Assembly: GCA_021234155.1 (NCBI GenBank)
Contig: JAJEKV010000098.1
Span: 1,884,611-1,948,610, forward strand
Reading direction: 5' to 3'
Source: Isoetes taiwanensis
Taxonomy: Eukaryota > Streptophyta > Lycopodiopsida > Isoetales > Isoetaceae
Length of the DNA: 64,000 nt
Positions 38,001-44,987 of the stretch are shown here, in pieces; within the stretch, counting starts at the first letter, position 1, and each line of letters starts with the position of its first letter. The notes under the pieces were generated by a model, which was not told the origin of the DNA, made no database searches, and saw nothing but the letters and a program-made list of their open reading frames with translations. A program made the translations under genes and the position numbers.

Positions 38001-41000
38001 GCATAAGCAAGATCCTGCATATGCGCATTACATCTGGCTTCCTTCCAGGGATAACATATCTCACTTGCATCTTGCCGTGTGGGACACTCAAAGTAATTGG
38101 GAGCAACATCGTGCCGCTATATGATCCCTGTTTTCTATAGTCTGAGAGAACTCTGCTATAGTACTCCTATTATGATGCACATTAGTTGCTGTTAACATTT
38201 TAAAATTTGCAGAGATCCCGTTATCCTCCTCATCCACATCCCACTCAGATTCATAGGTGCACCAATTACCTCCAATACGCATTCAAGTTACAAGATATTG
38301 CAGCGAATGTACTGTCTAACACTATTTCTACCACTGCCTGATCCAATGGCACTGTCACTTGTGCTTCTTCCAGCACTAGTGTTGTTGCTTTCTGCTTTCT
38401 GATGATCCTTGAGAACAGTGGCCTACCCAGAAATGTGTTGCTGCCGAAACAGTAGCCTATTATTTGATATGAATCACAGCAGAAATGGTGCTCCAGATAG
38501 GTATGTTTTCAGCAACTTGATGGTTGCTATATTAAGTATCTCTTCTGGAAATCAGAAACTTCCTGTTGCAAACTTTGAATTGGAGGTGGAAGAAAGATGG
38601 ATCAAAGCAAAAAAGTTTTCCTTAGATGTTTCTATAAACTTGCAGCTGCAAACTTCGAATTGCAGTGTTCTTGTATATTTGATTTGATTTGTATTACTTG
38701 TCTTAGACTTGTGTTTATGGAGGTGGCCAAATACACATGGACAAGGAAGGTAAAAAGTTTATGGATGCGGCAAAAGAATACATGAAGTACCATTGCCACG
38801 ATCTCCATCATAAATGGCCAAATGTGAAGCGTAGCCATAAGGACCGTGTAATTGCTGAATTAAAGGAGCACTTTGGTCCTGGTTTTTCTAGACGGCATGT
38901 GCTAAAAAGGCTCGCTCGGAAATGGAACCAATACAGGTGACTTTTGCTTTATAGTTTGTAAATAATTTATGAACTAAGTAAGAAAAGCTTGAAATTATAA
39001 TTTCGCTTAATATTTTATGAATTTTGTTATCCTTATTCAAGAATTAAGTAAGTAGAATTTGAGTTTACAGAACTGGTTTGAGAAACGAAGTAAGAGAAGA
39101 TCCTAGGATGACTAAGCCTGATGAGGTAAGTCAAGACGCATGGGATTTATTTGTTGAGGATAGTAAAAAGGTGTATGAACGAAATATTCGAGCTGCTGCG
39201 GCAAGAGAATCAAAGCAAGTAACAGGATCGGGTGGGGATGACTATATCAAGACCCAATTTGTAAGTTAATTTTATTTGGCATTTAGAATGTTTTTGTTCT
39301 TGATTAGTTCTTACTAGCTTTAAATGACCATTTAGTTCATGCACTATTGCGGCTATCCGACGGACATCGAACTTGATAATATAAAGAAGGCAGGTGGATT
39401 CCAAAAGTGGATTAAAAATCAAGAGACCTTTGGTAAACAGGTATGAACTTTTATTTCGATATTACATTTAAATTATACATGTTTAAAAATAACTTTGTTA
39501 TTTGCATAGTTTAATGCAAGAGATTTCGTGGGCAAGGGTGCCACAAAGCCAATCTTCAAACCCAAAAGCGTAGAATCAGATCACATGAACGTAGACGCAC
39601 GCATTGAAGATGAAATGGACGTAGTTGGATTACATGATGAGGTATATTATCACTAATCTTTTTTATTTCAAGAATTAGATAAGAACTAGCTAACCATGGT
39701 CTTTTATTTTTAAACATGTAGGAAGAGGATAAAACTGATAATACTGGATCCTCTCATAGTGATGCTAGCTCCTCAACTGAGTCAGCAAGTACGTCAGGGA
39801 GCTCCAGTAGCGAAAATGAGTCCGAAGAATCACCTACACCACCTAGGAAAAAGAAAACATGTAATGACATTGCAAAAGAAATTTATTTGCGACGTGGGGA
39901 GTCTGAGCCATCAGCGGCATCTATGTGAAAAAAACCTATTTAAGTTGATGTATTAGAACTTTTATATGTTTTTTATTTCGAGTGTTCGTTTGGAATATTT
40001 GAAATCTTAATATAATATTTTGCTTGAGCAATGATTTTTGGGTTTTATAAATGGAAAGCTTTTTTACTTATTATTTTTACTTGAAATATAACATTATAAA
40101 ATTAATCAATACCTTAATGAATAACAATGCAAATCATGTACAAAATTTTATTAGAGACGAAATCCTTGTATGGTATTAAAAGTGGTGGAAAATGTGAGAC
40201 TATATTTGATACAACTATGGTCTAACTTCTAACAATACATGATATTATATTTGACGTTAATAATGATGCAACTTCAACCTCTATCTGATATTGTACGTGG
40301 CATTGTAAATGATGCTACATTTGATATTAATCATGTTAGAAAGGACGATAGAAAGAATGACGCTCGTGTTGACATTATGAATGATTTGCTTATAGCAATA
40401 TAGGTGATGCTATAGTTAACACCATTATAGCGATCGTGATGACATTATGAATGATCTAATTATAGCAATAGTTGTGATTCTATGGTTGACAATATTATAG
40501 CACATGTGGTTGCATTATTATAGCGCATGTGTTGACATTATGAATGATTTTATTATAGCAATACATGTGATCCTACAGCTGACAATATTATACCAAAAAT
40601 ACATGATACTATATGTGATGCAAAAACTGATACTATTATGCCACCGCAATGCCATAAAAAATGATAGTACAACTGTTACTATTGGTGATGTTATATAGAT
40701 GACGCGATATCATCAACAGCTACCGTCATTTATTATGCCAAAAACTAAAAAATTGAAATGTGCAATTTTAAGCAAATAAATGATGGAACTGGTGGCTTAG
40801 ATTGCTTATTCTCTTATAGTGTGCATTGTAGTGGGGAGAGTCGTATAATTAGATGACGCCATGTGGACTAAGTCCTTGTATTGCATTGTAGTGTTTGAAG
40901 GCCAACATATTATCAAAGAAAGGGGAAGCTAGAACAAAGGCAGCGCTGGACGCGAGGTACGACGAAGCAAGTGGCAGCTATAGTGCCAATAAGACTGGGT

Positions 41001-42966
41001 CTGGCGGTTATGGCTTTCTGGATAAGCTATTTGTATAAATTTGGTTTATAATGTAGGTTCTCGAGTTGAACACTAACATTAGTTTTGGTGCTCATTCTCA
41101 ATAGAAGTCATTTGCTGGTCGCCCCGCTGCTAAAGATGAACGCGAAAGGGCCTTCAAAAAGGCAAATATGCGGCCATCCAAAGACGCTAACCGGCGTGAA
41201 TCGGGGAAGTGTGTATCATTCATTAGATAATTAATTGTGACTACAATGAACTAATTGTTGCGATACAATATAATGCAGGTAAATGAAGACGAAGGCGCCA
41301 ATGAAGAAGAAGAAGAAGAAGAGAGCAACAACTAAAGACTCAATATATTTTGTAATGTGCAAATTACATTGTGAAATATATTAATTGAATTCAATCTAAA
41401 TTTTTTATGCTTTGTTCTTATTATTTGTGATTTTTTTTTTTTTTTTTTTTTTTTTTGTTATGTTAATTTTATGCTCGATTCTATTTTTTTATTCTTAGAT
41501 TTATTAAACATTTAATTACATATTAAATAATAATGCTTATCTACCATGATACTGAATACTAATATAATTTAATCAATAATTGTTTCTATTTTTCGAATTT
41601 TTAAATTTTTAAATTTTTATTCTCGATTTATTTTGTTCATATTTAATATTTATTAATACTATTAATATTATTGTTAATATTAATATTATTTAATATTAAT
41701 AAATATTACTAAATATTTATTTATATTAAATATTTGTTAATATTGAATATGAATATTAACTGTCCGTTAAATAATATTGAATAATATTAAATAAATATTT
41801 TTTTTTTTCAAATTCCTTTGATCGTCGTTTAAGGGCGTTGATGGCGTGGTTTGCCACGCCGTACGCCACCTCATCATTCGCCTCGACGTCGGTAGCGGCC
41901 GCCATGCGTCGCCAAACGTCGTTGAACGGCGTGGTGGCGTGGGCGCCACGCCAGCCAGAGCAGTGGCGACCACGCCGCCAACGCCGCTGAACGATGTTAC
42001 ACACGCGGCCGCCCGCGTCGGCCGCTTCGCTACCGGCAACGCCATCGCCGGCGCCGCGACACGCGACATGATGACGTGTACTTTTCGTCGTTTAACGACG
42101 TTGCGGCTCATCGACCACGCCACCGGCGGCCCGGCGCCAATCCATCGGGTAAAGGCGGTGCAGCGTGGGCGACCCACGATAATGCGAACGACGTTGAATG
42201 ACGTCAGGTCGTCGCTTTAAGACGACGCGGTTGCGACGCGTATAGCGACGCATAAAGGTCGTTTATCGACGCTCAGACGTCGAAATAGACGTCGTTTATC
42301 GACGCTTTGACGTCGATCATCGACGTGCAAACGACGTCTGGACGTCGTAATAGACGTCGTAACAGGGCTTTAATTTTGTAGTGATTGGCACCCTATTTGC
42401 AGGTTGAAAAGGTGCTCTGTCATTGGATTTGGCTTGGGGCTGCTAATCCTTTTTGTGAGTTTCATATTTATGAGGTGAGTGAATATTAAAGCCATTGTTT
42501 TGTTTCTGGTGATTTATGTTGTTGCTTGGCGATCTTCATTTATGATTTACTTTCCTCTCTAGAATAGTTTTGCATTTTTTCCTCCATATCTGTTTGAGTG
42601 CTTGCTGGTGGTGGTCTCAAGTACTCATGCAACGGATCTAATGGATCTAATGTTAACAAACATTGATTTAGTCAGTATATAGCTTATATGATCTAGATAT
42701 ATGTCGTGTATACCTTTACAATTTTATCATAGGCAGCATTTAATCGTACTAAAATGTAAGCTGGATCGTACACAAGAAGTTGAGAAATCATAATAACAAA
42801 AGGGTTCCCATTATGTCAATATTACTGAATGACATTATTTCCTTTTTTCAATTATATTGTTTGGTGGTAGTTTGGCAGTTTTTGTGCAAATGGCAGCGCT
42901 TATTATAAGCAGACAATGGAGCATCACATTGTTGATTCGCAAAACCGGGATGTGCAGTTTTATTGA
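11068..42966 (+). CDS. Putative host gene (3' part) split by the CACTA nest
   Basis: Short exon-like blocks with good splice sites join in phase 0. They are 11068-11160 (weakest), 11435-11521 or from 11474, 11681-11728 (encodes DNKTEIFGLLFPYAME), 42403-42474 (VEKVLCHWIWLGAANPFCEF and HIYE) and 42871-42966 (FGSFCANGSAYYKQ to a TGA stop). The donor at 11729 and the acceptor at 42402 belong to one intron that would be about 0.5 kb long without the 30 kb transposon. The exons from 11474, 11681, 42403 and 42871 would give about 95 C-terminal residues rich in Trp, His and aromatics. I do not recognise the family. The 5' exons are uncertain, and if the exon begins at 11435 an in-frame TAG lies at 11471-11473. 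It could instead be an old pseudogene or chance frames, though phase-0 agreement across both flanks of the insertion is unlikely by chance. Confidence 0.45.
12211..12500 (+). repeat. Left (type A) subterminal region of outer element
   Basis: After CACTACAAGGGATAGTCG the sequence is GC-rich and holds several copies of GTCGTTCAACGGC words near 12313, 12346 and 12444, in direct and degenerate forms. In En/Spm elements, clustered subterminal motifs bind the element-encoded TNPA-type protein. The full motif here, CGYCGTTNAACGRCG, is itself a palindrome. Confidence 0.75.
12564..14332 (+). repeat. Satellite family, 1.6 units, diverged copies
   Basis: Two successive segments align to each other with a period of about 1097 bp (landmarks ATGCATTAATT near 13204 and 14300, GTCAATTGGC near 12611 and 13683). 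They also align in the same orientation to the 1.13 kb array at 27668-34030. Shared words are CCAATGGACTCGAAACGTCG, GAGTGTTTCTTTC and GACTCTCC. The open frames inside are not conserved between units, so it is non-coding satellite DNA. Confidence 0.85.
14325..14405. repeat. CTTCAACATTATT short tandem repeat
   Basis: Four copies of TTATGCTTCAACATTATTGG with small variations occur directly after the satellite block. They form a short AT-rich tandem repeat of about 21-24 bp. Confidence 0.8.
14440..14930. repeat. Degenerate pyrimidine-rich microsatellite
   Basis: About 490 bp built from words such as CTTGCTACTTGATCTT and CCTTGTTCCTTGAT in irregular order. The strand bias to T and C is strong, and the apparent Leu/Ser/Phe-rich frames are artefacts of the repeat. 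Confidence 0.85.
14935..15375 (+). pseudogene. Fragmented coding-like stretch in outer element
   Basis: Pieces in all three plus frames read like protein, for example GMDELWDHFLEWRG, PPKELTMKLINFVEA, NPPPYRAEMLHQLRPLL and ADVALLGQYYLKLLDF, with frame changes between them. I do not recognise the family. It may be a 5' piece of the transposon gene whose later pieces lie at 19.3-22.2 kb. Function is unknown and the frame is broken. Confidence 0.3.
15376..16084. other. Non-coding stretch with short repeats
   Basis: No gene is supported. Between 15640 and 15785 a phrase of about 55 bp containing GTGTATACAACC and CATAAAGGTCTATGA repeats about three times. The rest is AT-rich. Confidence 0.4.
16085..17690. 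repeat. Pair of direct repeats, about 330 bp
   Basis: The block from about 16085 to 16410 (CATCATCAAAAGGCGAAACA through GGGCTATGTACTATAG and GTCGTTTAACACAAAGGCG) recurs at about 17345-17690. A partial third copy lies at 17165-17330. The repeats bracket 16.4-17.15 kb, which holds the small minus-strand gene described separately. It could be a tandem duplication or a terminal-repeat structure. No target duplication was established. Confidence 0.7.
16596..17028 (-). CDS. Hypothetical protein, about 140 aa, one frameshift
   Basis: Two overlapping minus frames form one likely product. The first starts at 17028 (MAALLSMPDVDTPSPKCSF) and runs to TLYLRGKGT. A shift near 16790-16756 joins it to the second frame (VAKAPKKAAENGG through DDQSDLLK), which ends at 16596. 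The protein would be basic with a helical C-terminal half. No signal peptide or membrane segment is visible and I recognise no domain. It lies between direct repeats inside the outer CACTA element, so it is probably transposon cargo or a captured fragment, not a stable host gene. Confidence 0.3.
17690..18320 (+). repeat. Module shared, inverted, with 26630-27245
   Basis: It starts with GC-rich words such as GACGTCGTTGAGCGGC. The middle contains GGATCAATCAACTC and TAGATTTAGGGCTTCTTGTT. A long CTTCTTCTT/TCCTCC tract follows, and the module ends GGGCGTCGTTGAAAGGC. The reverse complement of 26630-27245 follows the same order. The module therefore belongs to the shared transposon family, and its opposite orientation supports the innermost element being inserted backwards relative to the outer one. 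Confidence 0.75.
18636..18975 (+). repeat. SINE-like unit with tRNA-like boxes, three tandem copies
   Basis: A unit of about 115 bp repeats at about 18636, 18750 and 18866. Each copy starts GGGAGACTTGGACAA, has a TAGTCGGCTCATGG-like stretch resembling a pol III A box, and ends with a T-rich tail containing TTTATTGATTAATGTA. The first copy also has GTGTTCGAGTCC, close to a B box (GGTTCGANTCC), which decays in copies two and three. No cloverleaf could be folded, so it is at best a tRNA-derived SINE relic. Confidence 0.45.
22176..22222 (+). repeat. Left copy of 47 bp duplicated flank of middle CACTA
   Basis: The 47 bases ending GTCCTTGTATTGC recur at 40838-40884. They are not part of the transposon. 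Removing 22223-40821 and one TGC restores two adjacent copies of a unit of about 60 bp, each ending ATTGTAGTG. The middle element therefore inserted into the first copy of a pre-existing tandem duplication. Confidence 0.8.
22405..22870. repeat. AT-rich subterminal repeats, left end of middle CACTA
   Basis: A unit of about 180-198 bp repeats about 2.5 times, with TATATGTGTTGATAATAGC landmarks near 22412, 22592 and 22790 and TATCACCCATAGCTTCATCT between them. The region has short ATAGCATCATRNNTAATAT words on both strands, as expected of a subterminal binding region. Confidence 0.75.
25585..26000 (-). repeat. Type B subterminal region of innermost element
   Basis: GC-rich, with repeated GGCGTCG, CGTCGTT and GAGCGGC words. 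The first 40 bp match the reverse complement of the end at 42383 (GCCCTGTT, then GTCTATTACG). The apparent Arg-rich frames on both strands are compositional artefacts. Confidence 0.75.
26001..26629. other. AT-rich stretch of innermost element
   Basis: No coding sequence. A block of about 220 bp around 26240-26400 recurs at about 26480-26620 (GCATATTGAAAATTAAAT then TACGG, and TGCAAAACAAAAATTCAATG), a local tandem duplication. Short AT repeats such as TAAGCTAAATACATTAATCA occur near 26210. Confidence 0.5.
26630..27245 (-). repeat. Inverted copy of the 17.7-18.3 kb module
   Basis: Read on the minus strand it has the GC-rich motif cluster (GTCGTTTAACGGCGTCG near 27174), then AAGCTTCATAAGGTATGTGC, GGATCAACCAACTCG, TAGATTTAGGGCTTTTTGT, and a C/T tract of CTTCTTCC words ending in ACGCCGTT. 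The order and spacing match 17690-18320. Confidence 0.75.
27668..34030 (+). repeat. 1.13 kb satellite array, about 5.6 units
   Basis: The landmark CTATGCATTAATT occurs near 27728, 28868, 30003, 31143, 32277 and 33388, giving periods of about 1140, 1135, 1140, 1134 and 1111 bp. Each unit contains CCAAACTCCATTCCGTC, GACCAAAACTTCGG, CCTATCCTTGTCGG-like words, ACATTGCCCTAGGGACCAAG, GTCAATTGGCC, ACGACAAAACACTTTGG, CTCTAATGAGGAGGCC and TTGACTTGGGCAAGT. No frame is conserved across units, so the many short frames are not genes. Units differ mainly by short indels at GC-rich spots. The array orientation is the same as at 12.6-14.3 kb although the host element is reversed. Confidence 0.95.
34031..34660 (-). 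repeat. Type A subterminal region of innermost element
   Basis: GC-rich after a T/A homopolymer block, with CGCCGTTCAACGGCG-like and GTCGACG words and the terminal GACTATCCCTTGTAGTG. The apparent ORFs on both strands are compositional. Confidence 0.75.
35714..35773 (-). repeat. 30 bp tandem duplication in TNP2 remnant
   Basis: CTCTGGAGCAAAATCTCCAG plus ten bases occurs twice in tandem, which duplicates ALPGDFAPEP in the TNP2-like frame. It keeps the frame open and is a small replication-slippage event. Confidence 0.8.
36108..37036. other. Divergent intergenic region of middle CACTA
   Basis: About 0.9 kb between the start regions of the minus-strand TNP2 remnant and the plus-strand Ptta-type gene. 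It is A-rich, with repeats of AAATCGAAGCAGG (36440-36520), CAGAATCGAATGCT (36565-36610) and ACGTTTGGTGCAGGCAA (36850-36915). It probably contains the promoters of both genes; no clear TATA box was picked. Confidence 0.5.
37037..39928 (+). CDS. Ptta/TNP1-like CACTA protein, multi-exon
   Basis: Supported exons are 37037-37438 (MDDARRRSKGKESAMGSS, basic and Ser-rich), 38707-38936 (YGGGQIHMDKEGKKFMDAAK; HKWPNVKRSHKDRVIAEL), 39071-39260 (VSQDAWDLFVEDSKKVYERN), 39336-39440, 39510-39641 and 39722-39928 (Ser/Glu-rich tail, PPRKKKT, TGA stop). From 38707 on, phases agree and each junction has GT/AG. The block of W, basic helix and VLKRLARKW followed by WDLFVE resembles the plant transposase Ptta/En/Spm domain. 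Exons between 37439 and 38706 are unclear; frames such as SEGSKELCQLSDYLPPYLQD (from 37873) may be one. Such proteins bind subterminal motifs of their element in the nucleus. The 3' exons look undamaged, unlike the TNP2 partner. Confidence 0.65.
40190..40745. repeat. AT-rich subterminal repeats, right end of middle CACTA
   Basis: Irregular repeats of words like GATGCTATAG, ATTATAGC, TGTTGACATTATGAATGATTT (in parts) and ACATGATACTATAT. Composition and word use resemble the left subterminal block at 22.4-22.9 kb. Confidence 0.65.
40838..40884 (+). repeat. Right copy of 47 bp duplicated flank
   Basis: Identical in register to 22176-22222. Both copies are followed by TGC/ATTGTAGTG once the transposon is removed, so it marks a tandem duplication older than the middle CACTA insertion. 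Confidence 0.8.
41400..41820. other. AT-rich linker with a 29 bp T run
   Basis: A poly(T) run lies at about 41432-41456, followed by simple TATTAATATTAAT-type sequence to 41800. Nothing coding is seen. It separates the last exon-like block of the outer element from its GC-rich B end. Confidence 0.6.
41821..42383 (+). repeat. Type B subterminal region of outer element
   Basis: GC-rich, with copies of the palindromic motif: CGTCGTTGAACGGCG (near 41916), CGTCGTTTAACGACG (near 42086) and related words. Nearer the end, tandem GACGTCGTTTATCGACGCT-like words form short inverted repeats. It ends in TTGTAGTG. Confidence 0.75.
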
Positions 42967-44958
42967 TGTGCGTGCCAAATCACAATAGTATTTCAAGACA
43001 AAAAACTTATGGGCATGGTGAACACAGTGTCGAAGGTGAACATATTATCTGTAAGATGATTCTGCATGTTGTTCCCCTCTTTCTTGGCATTATCAAATAC
43101 CTTTTATGCCTTAGAATTTGAGGCGTAGATAAATATCAGGAGGGCAAACAAGAACATGAAGCTTGAAAAATATGGTTAATATAGTCGTCATGATTTCTAT
43201 AATAATAGCCCTTTGTTGGGCCTGCTTAATTGTTGTGAAGCTTGCACAATTCTACAAAATATATAACCAAGCTGTAACTGCAACTCAGTTAAAGAAGCCA
43301 AGGCACTCCTAGCAACGCTGCTGTGCAGCAAAAAGTTTTCGGAAGAAGACATAACTTGAAAATCTTTGAAGGAGTCTAACATAATTGTGCCCAAAGGAAT
43401 TTTCTTTGGACTACCCATACAAACTAGAGCTCAAAAATTAAAGGCACAATTAAAAAATCTTTGAAGGAGTCTAACATAACTGCACCCAAAGGAATTTTCT
43501 TTGACGGCGACCCACAGAAGCTAGAGCTCAAAAATTAAGAAATTAAGGACACAGAAAACAAGCTCATACAACCAAAGCTTCTTGAATCCACCATCCCCTG
43601 GCCACCAAAAATTAGTGCCGGAGGATTAGAACCTCCAGGCCATAGCAGCCTCACCAGAACCCATATTGTGGGGCTTGATTTAAAAAGAAATGTTTGGATG
43701 AATCCTGCTCCGTACAACGAAGTTAACAACAAAAACTCTTGAATCAACCCAAACTCAGATGTAGAAGGGAGAAAAAATGAAAAAAGATAAAAAAAAAAGT
43801 CAGTTTTTTCCAGATCCTGCAGCATAAAATTAATAAATCCCCCTCTAATTGGCATGAATATAGCGCAGAGAAATCCTGTCTCCACCTACAGGGTATTCTA
43901 TTTGCAAACCATTGAAAAAAAAGGCCCACAAAAACCCAAAAAATTATCCAAAATAGAAATAACATGGAAAAACCAAAGAAGATGCTCATTTTCACTAAAA
44001 AAATACAAATTTCAATAGAATATCATACCTAAATCATAGTCCAAACCATTGCAAGAACACCCTTTTGCAATACGAAATAAATTGTAGTAAGCTTATTGCA
44101 ATTCACTTTTGTATTACCGCCCATCCCCTAGAACACAAAAAGATCCAAATATTAGACAACACTTAAGAGACATTATATTCTACGCCAGGGTAAGTGGATA
44201 TAGATTCTTGCGGATTGAAGGATCATTCTTATCCAAAATGAAAAGTGGCATGCAAAAAACGGGGAGAATGAAGTTGACTTACTTTGGGAGCAGGAAGGGG
44301 CCAGGCGCACCCGAATTCTGCAGGTCAAGGGGGTGGTATAGAATGTTTTGATTTATTTTTGTGTTTTTGGTCCCTTTTTTTTTTTTGGGGATGCACAAAG
44401 AAAATTGCATTGCAAATAAAGATGAAGAACAATCTATACGATTTTATTCCTTATTATGTGGAATGGGAAGGGGTCAGGCATTCTTGCCTGCATTGTTCTT
44501 GGTGCTCCATATCCTTGACAATTGAATCACCCCTCATTTCTACTTTGATCATAAAAAAAACTTCATTTTGCAATAAAAGGCGGACATTACACTATTGCAA
44601 TATCGCCTCAATTTTTGCAAAAAGTCGTTTGAGCACCTTTACTTTCAAATTAAAAGCTAGATGTAGGGCTAGCGGATTTCTCTTTCACTTGGTTACACAA
44701 ATAAGTTCGAAATCACATTGTAAAGACATTTCTCCAAATTACAATTCAGTTAAATATTCAATAAAGTCGAAGTCTATTGAGTAGATAACCCTCAGTCCAT
44801 CTATACTCCACTACGTCTATTGAGTAGATAGCCCTCAGTCCATCTACACTCCAAGATAACAACTATCCATTCCATCACCTATGCAGGCATCCCATCCTAT
44901 CCCATTTTTATCTCAACCTATTCTACTATTCTACACATTTCAAGCACCTATGATTAAT
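42967..44958. other. Mostly non-coding region with a local duplication
   Basis: No gene is supported. At 43360-43440 and 43458-43540 a unit of about 98 bp occurs twice (TCTTTGAAGGAGTCTAACAT; CCAAAGGAATTTTCTTTG). Near 44770-44850 the phrase TCTATTGAGTAGATAGCCCT is nearly duplicated. The long frame at 44284-44784 has no recognisable features and a biased composition. Confidence 0.45.
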
Positions 44959-44987
44959 GCCCGGCATCGCCGGGCACACGTTACTAG
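44959..44987 (+). mobile_element. Helitron 3' terminus
   Basis: A perfect 7 bp stem GCCCGGC-ATC-GCCGGGC (44959-44975) is followed by eight bases and CTAG (44984-44987), with T as the next base. A hairpin 6-12 bp before CTRR, inserted ahead of T, is the standard Helitron 3' end. The 5' end (TC after A) was not established; one candidate at 44799 would give only a 189 bp element. Confidence 0.7.

Larger units (their letters stand above)
22223..40821 (+). mobile_element. Middle CACTA (En/Spm) element, 18.6 kb with nested insert
   Basis: Termini CACTACAAGAGGATAGCCA and (reverse complement of right end) CACTATAAGAGAATAAGCA form an imperfect inverted repeat of about 19 bp, flanked by TGC on both sides (22220-22222 and 40822-40824). 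Without the 9.08 kb insert it is about 9.5 kb, a usual size for an autonomous CACTA element. It carries a TNP2-type transposase gene on the minus strand (now broken) and a Ptta/TNP1-type gene on the plus strand, transcribed away from each other from about 36.1-37.0 kb. Both ends have AT-rich subterminal repeats. Confidence 0.9.
19280..41334 (+). pseudogene. Degraded multi-exon gene of the outer element, split by middle CACTA
   Basis: Coding-like blocks on the plus strand occur on both sides of the middle CACTA insertion. On the left are 19320-20130 (KCQIELAQNMAES; VIRLIEEKPTHRTYQIKING), 20250-20690 (QNVWVAIGDWDNAIHF; GHEIHDVYALGYIYEML), 21755-21970 (HNTADGGDFWKMANS) and 22058-22190 (KKQLKALAKATGVPIEEVAQ). 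On the right are 40897-41033, about 41104-41210 (KSFAGRPAAKDERERAFKK) and 41280-41334 (acidic tail ending at TAA). Frameshifts and stops are frequent. The late exons, with a GS-rich segment, a basic stretch and an acidic tail, are reminiscent of plant En/Spm accessory proteins, but I cannot assign a family. It is presumed to be the element's own second gene. Confidence 0.4.
12211..42383 (+). mobile_element. Outer CACTA-type element, 30.2 kb with nested insertions
   Basis: It begins CACTACAAGGGATAG and ends CTTTAATTTTGTAGTG (reverse complement CACTACAAAATTAAAG). Both flanks carry ATT (12208-12210 and 42384-42386), the 3 bp target duplication typical of CACTA elements. The two ends share only CACTACAA, but both are followed by GC-rich subterminal DNA with copies of CGYCGTTNAACGRCG. 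Removing the nested elements leaves about 11.6 kb. It contains a satellite block, a C/T microsatellite, a pyrimidine-rich module, SINE-like repeats and a degraded multi-exon gene, but no TNP2 domain was recognised in its own sequence. A mobile relative would probably have to supply transposase. Confidence 0.8.

Noticed and set aside
41767-42220. Overlapping frames of 124 and 136 codons on opposite strands.
   Set aside because: Same reason: subterminal CGTCG-type repeats at the right end of the outer element, with no domain-like sequence.
44284-44784. A 166 codon plus-strand frame.
   Set aside because: Composition is irregular, it includes long T and A runs read as Phe and Lys, and there is no domain, splice or start context support.
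44799-44987. A 189 bp mini-Helitron starting at A/TCTATACTCC.
   Set aside because: The 5' TC end is too short a motif to call; only the 3' terminus is supported.
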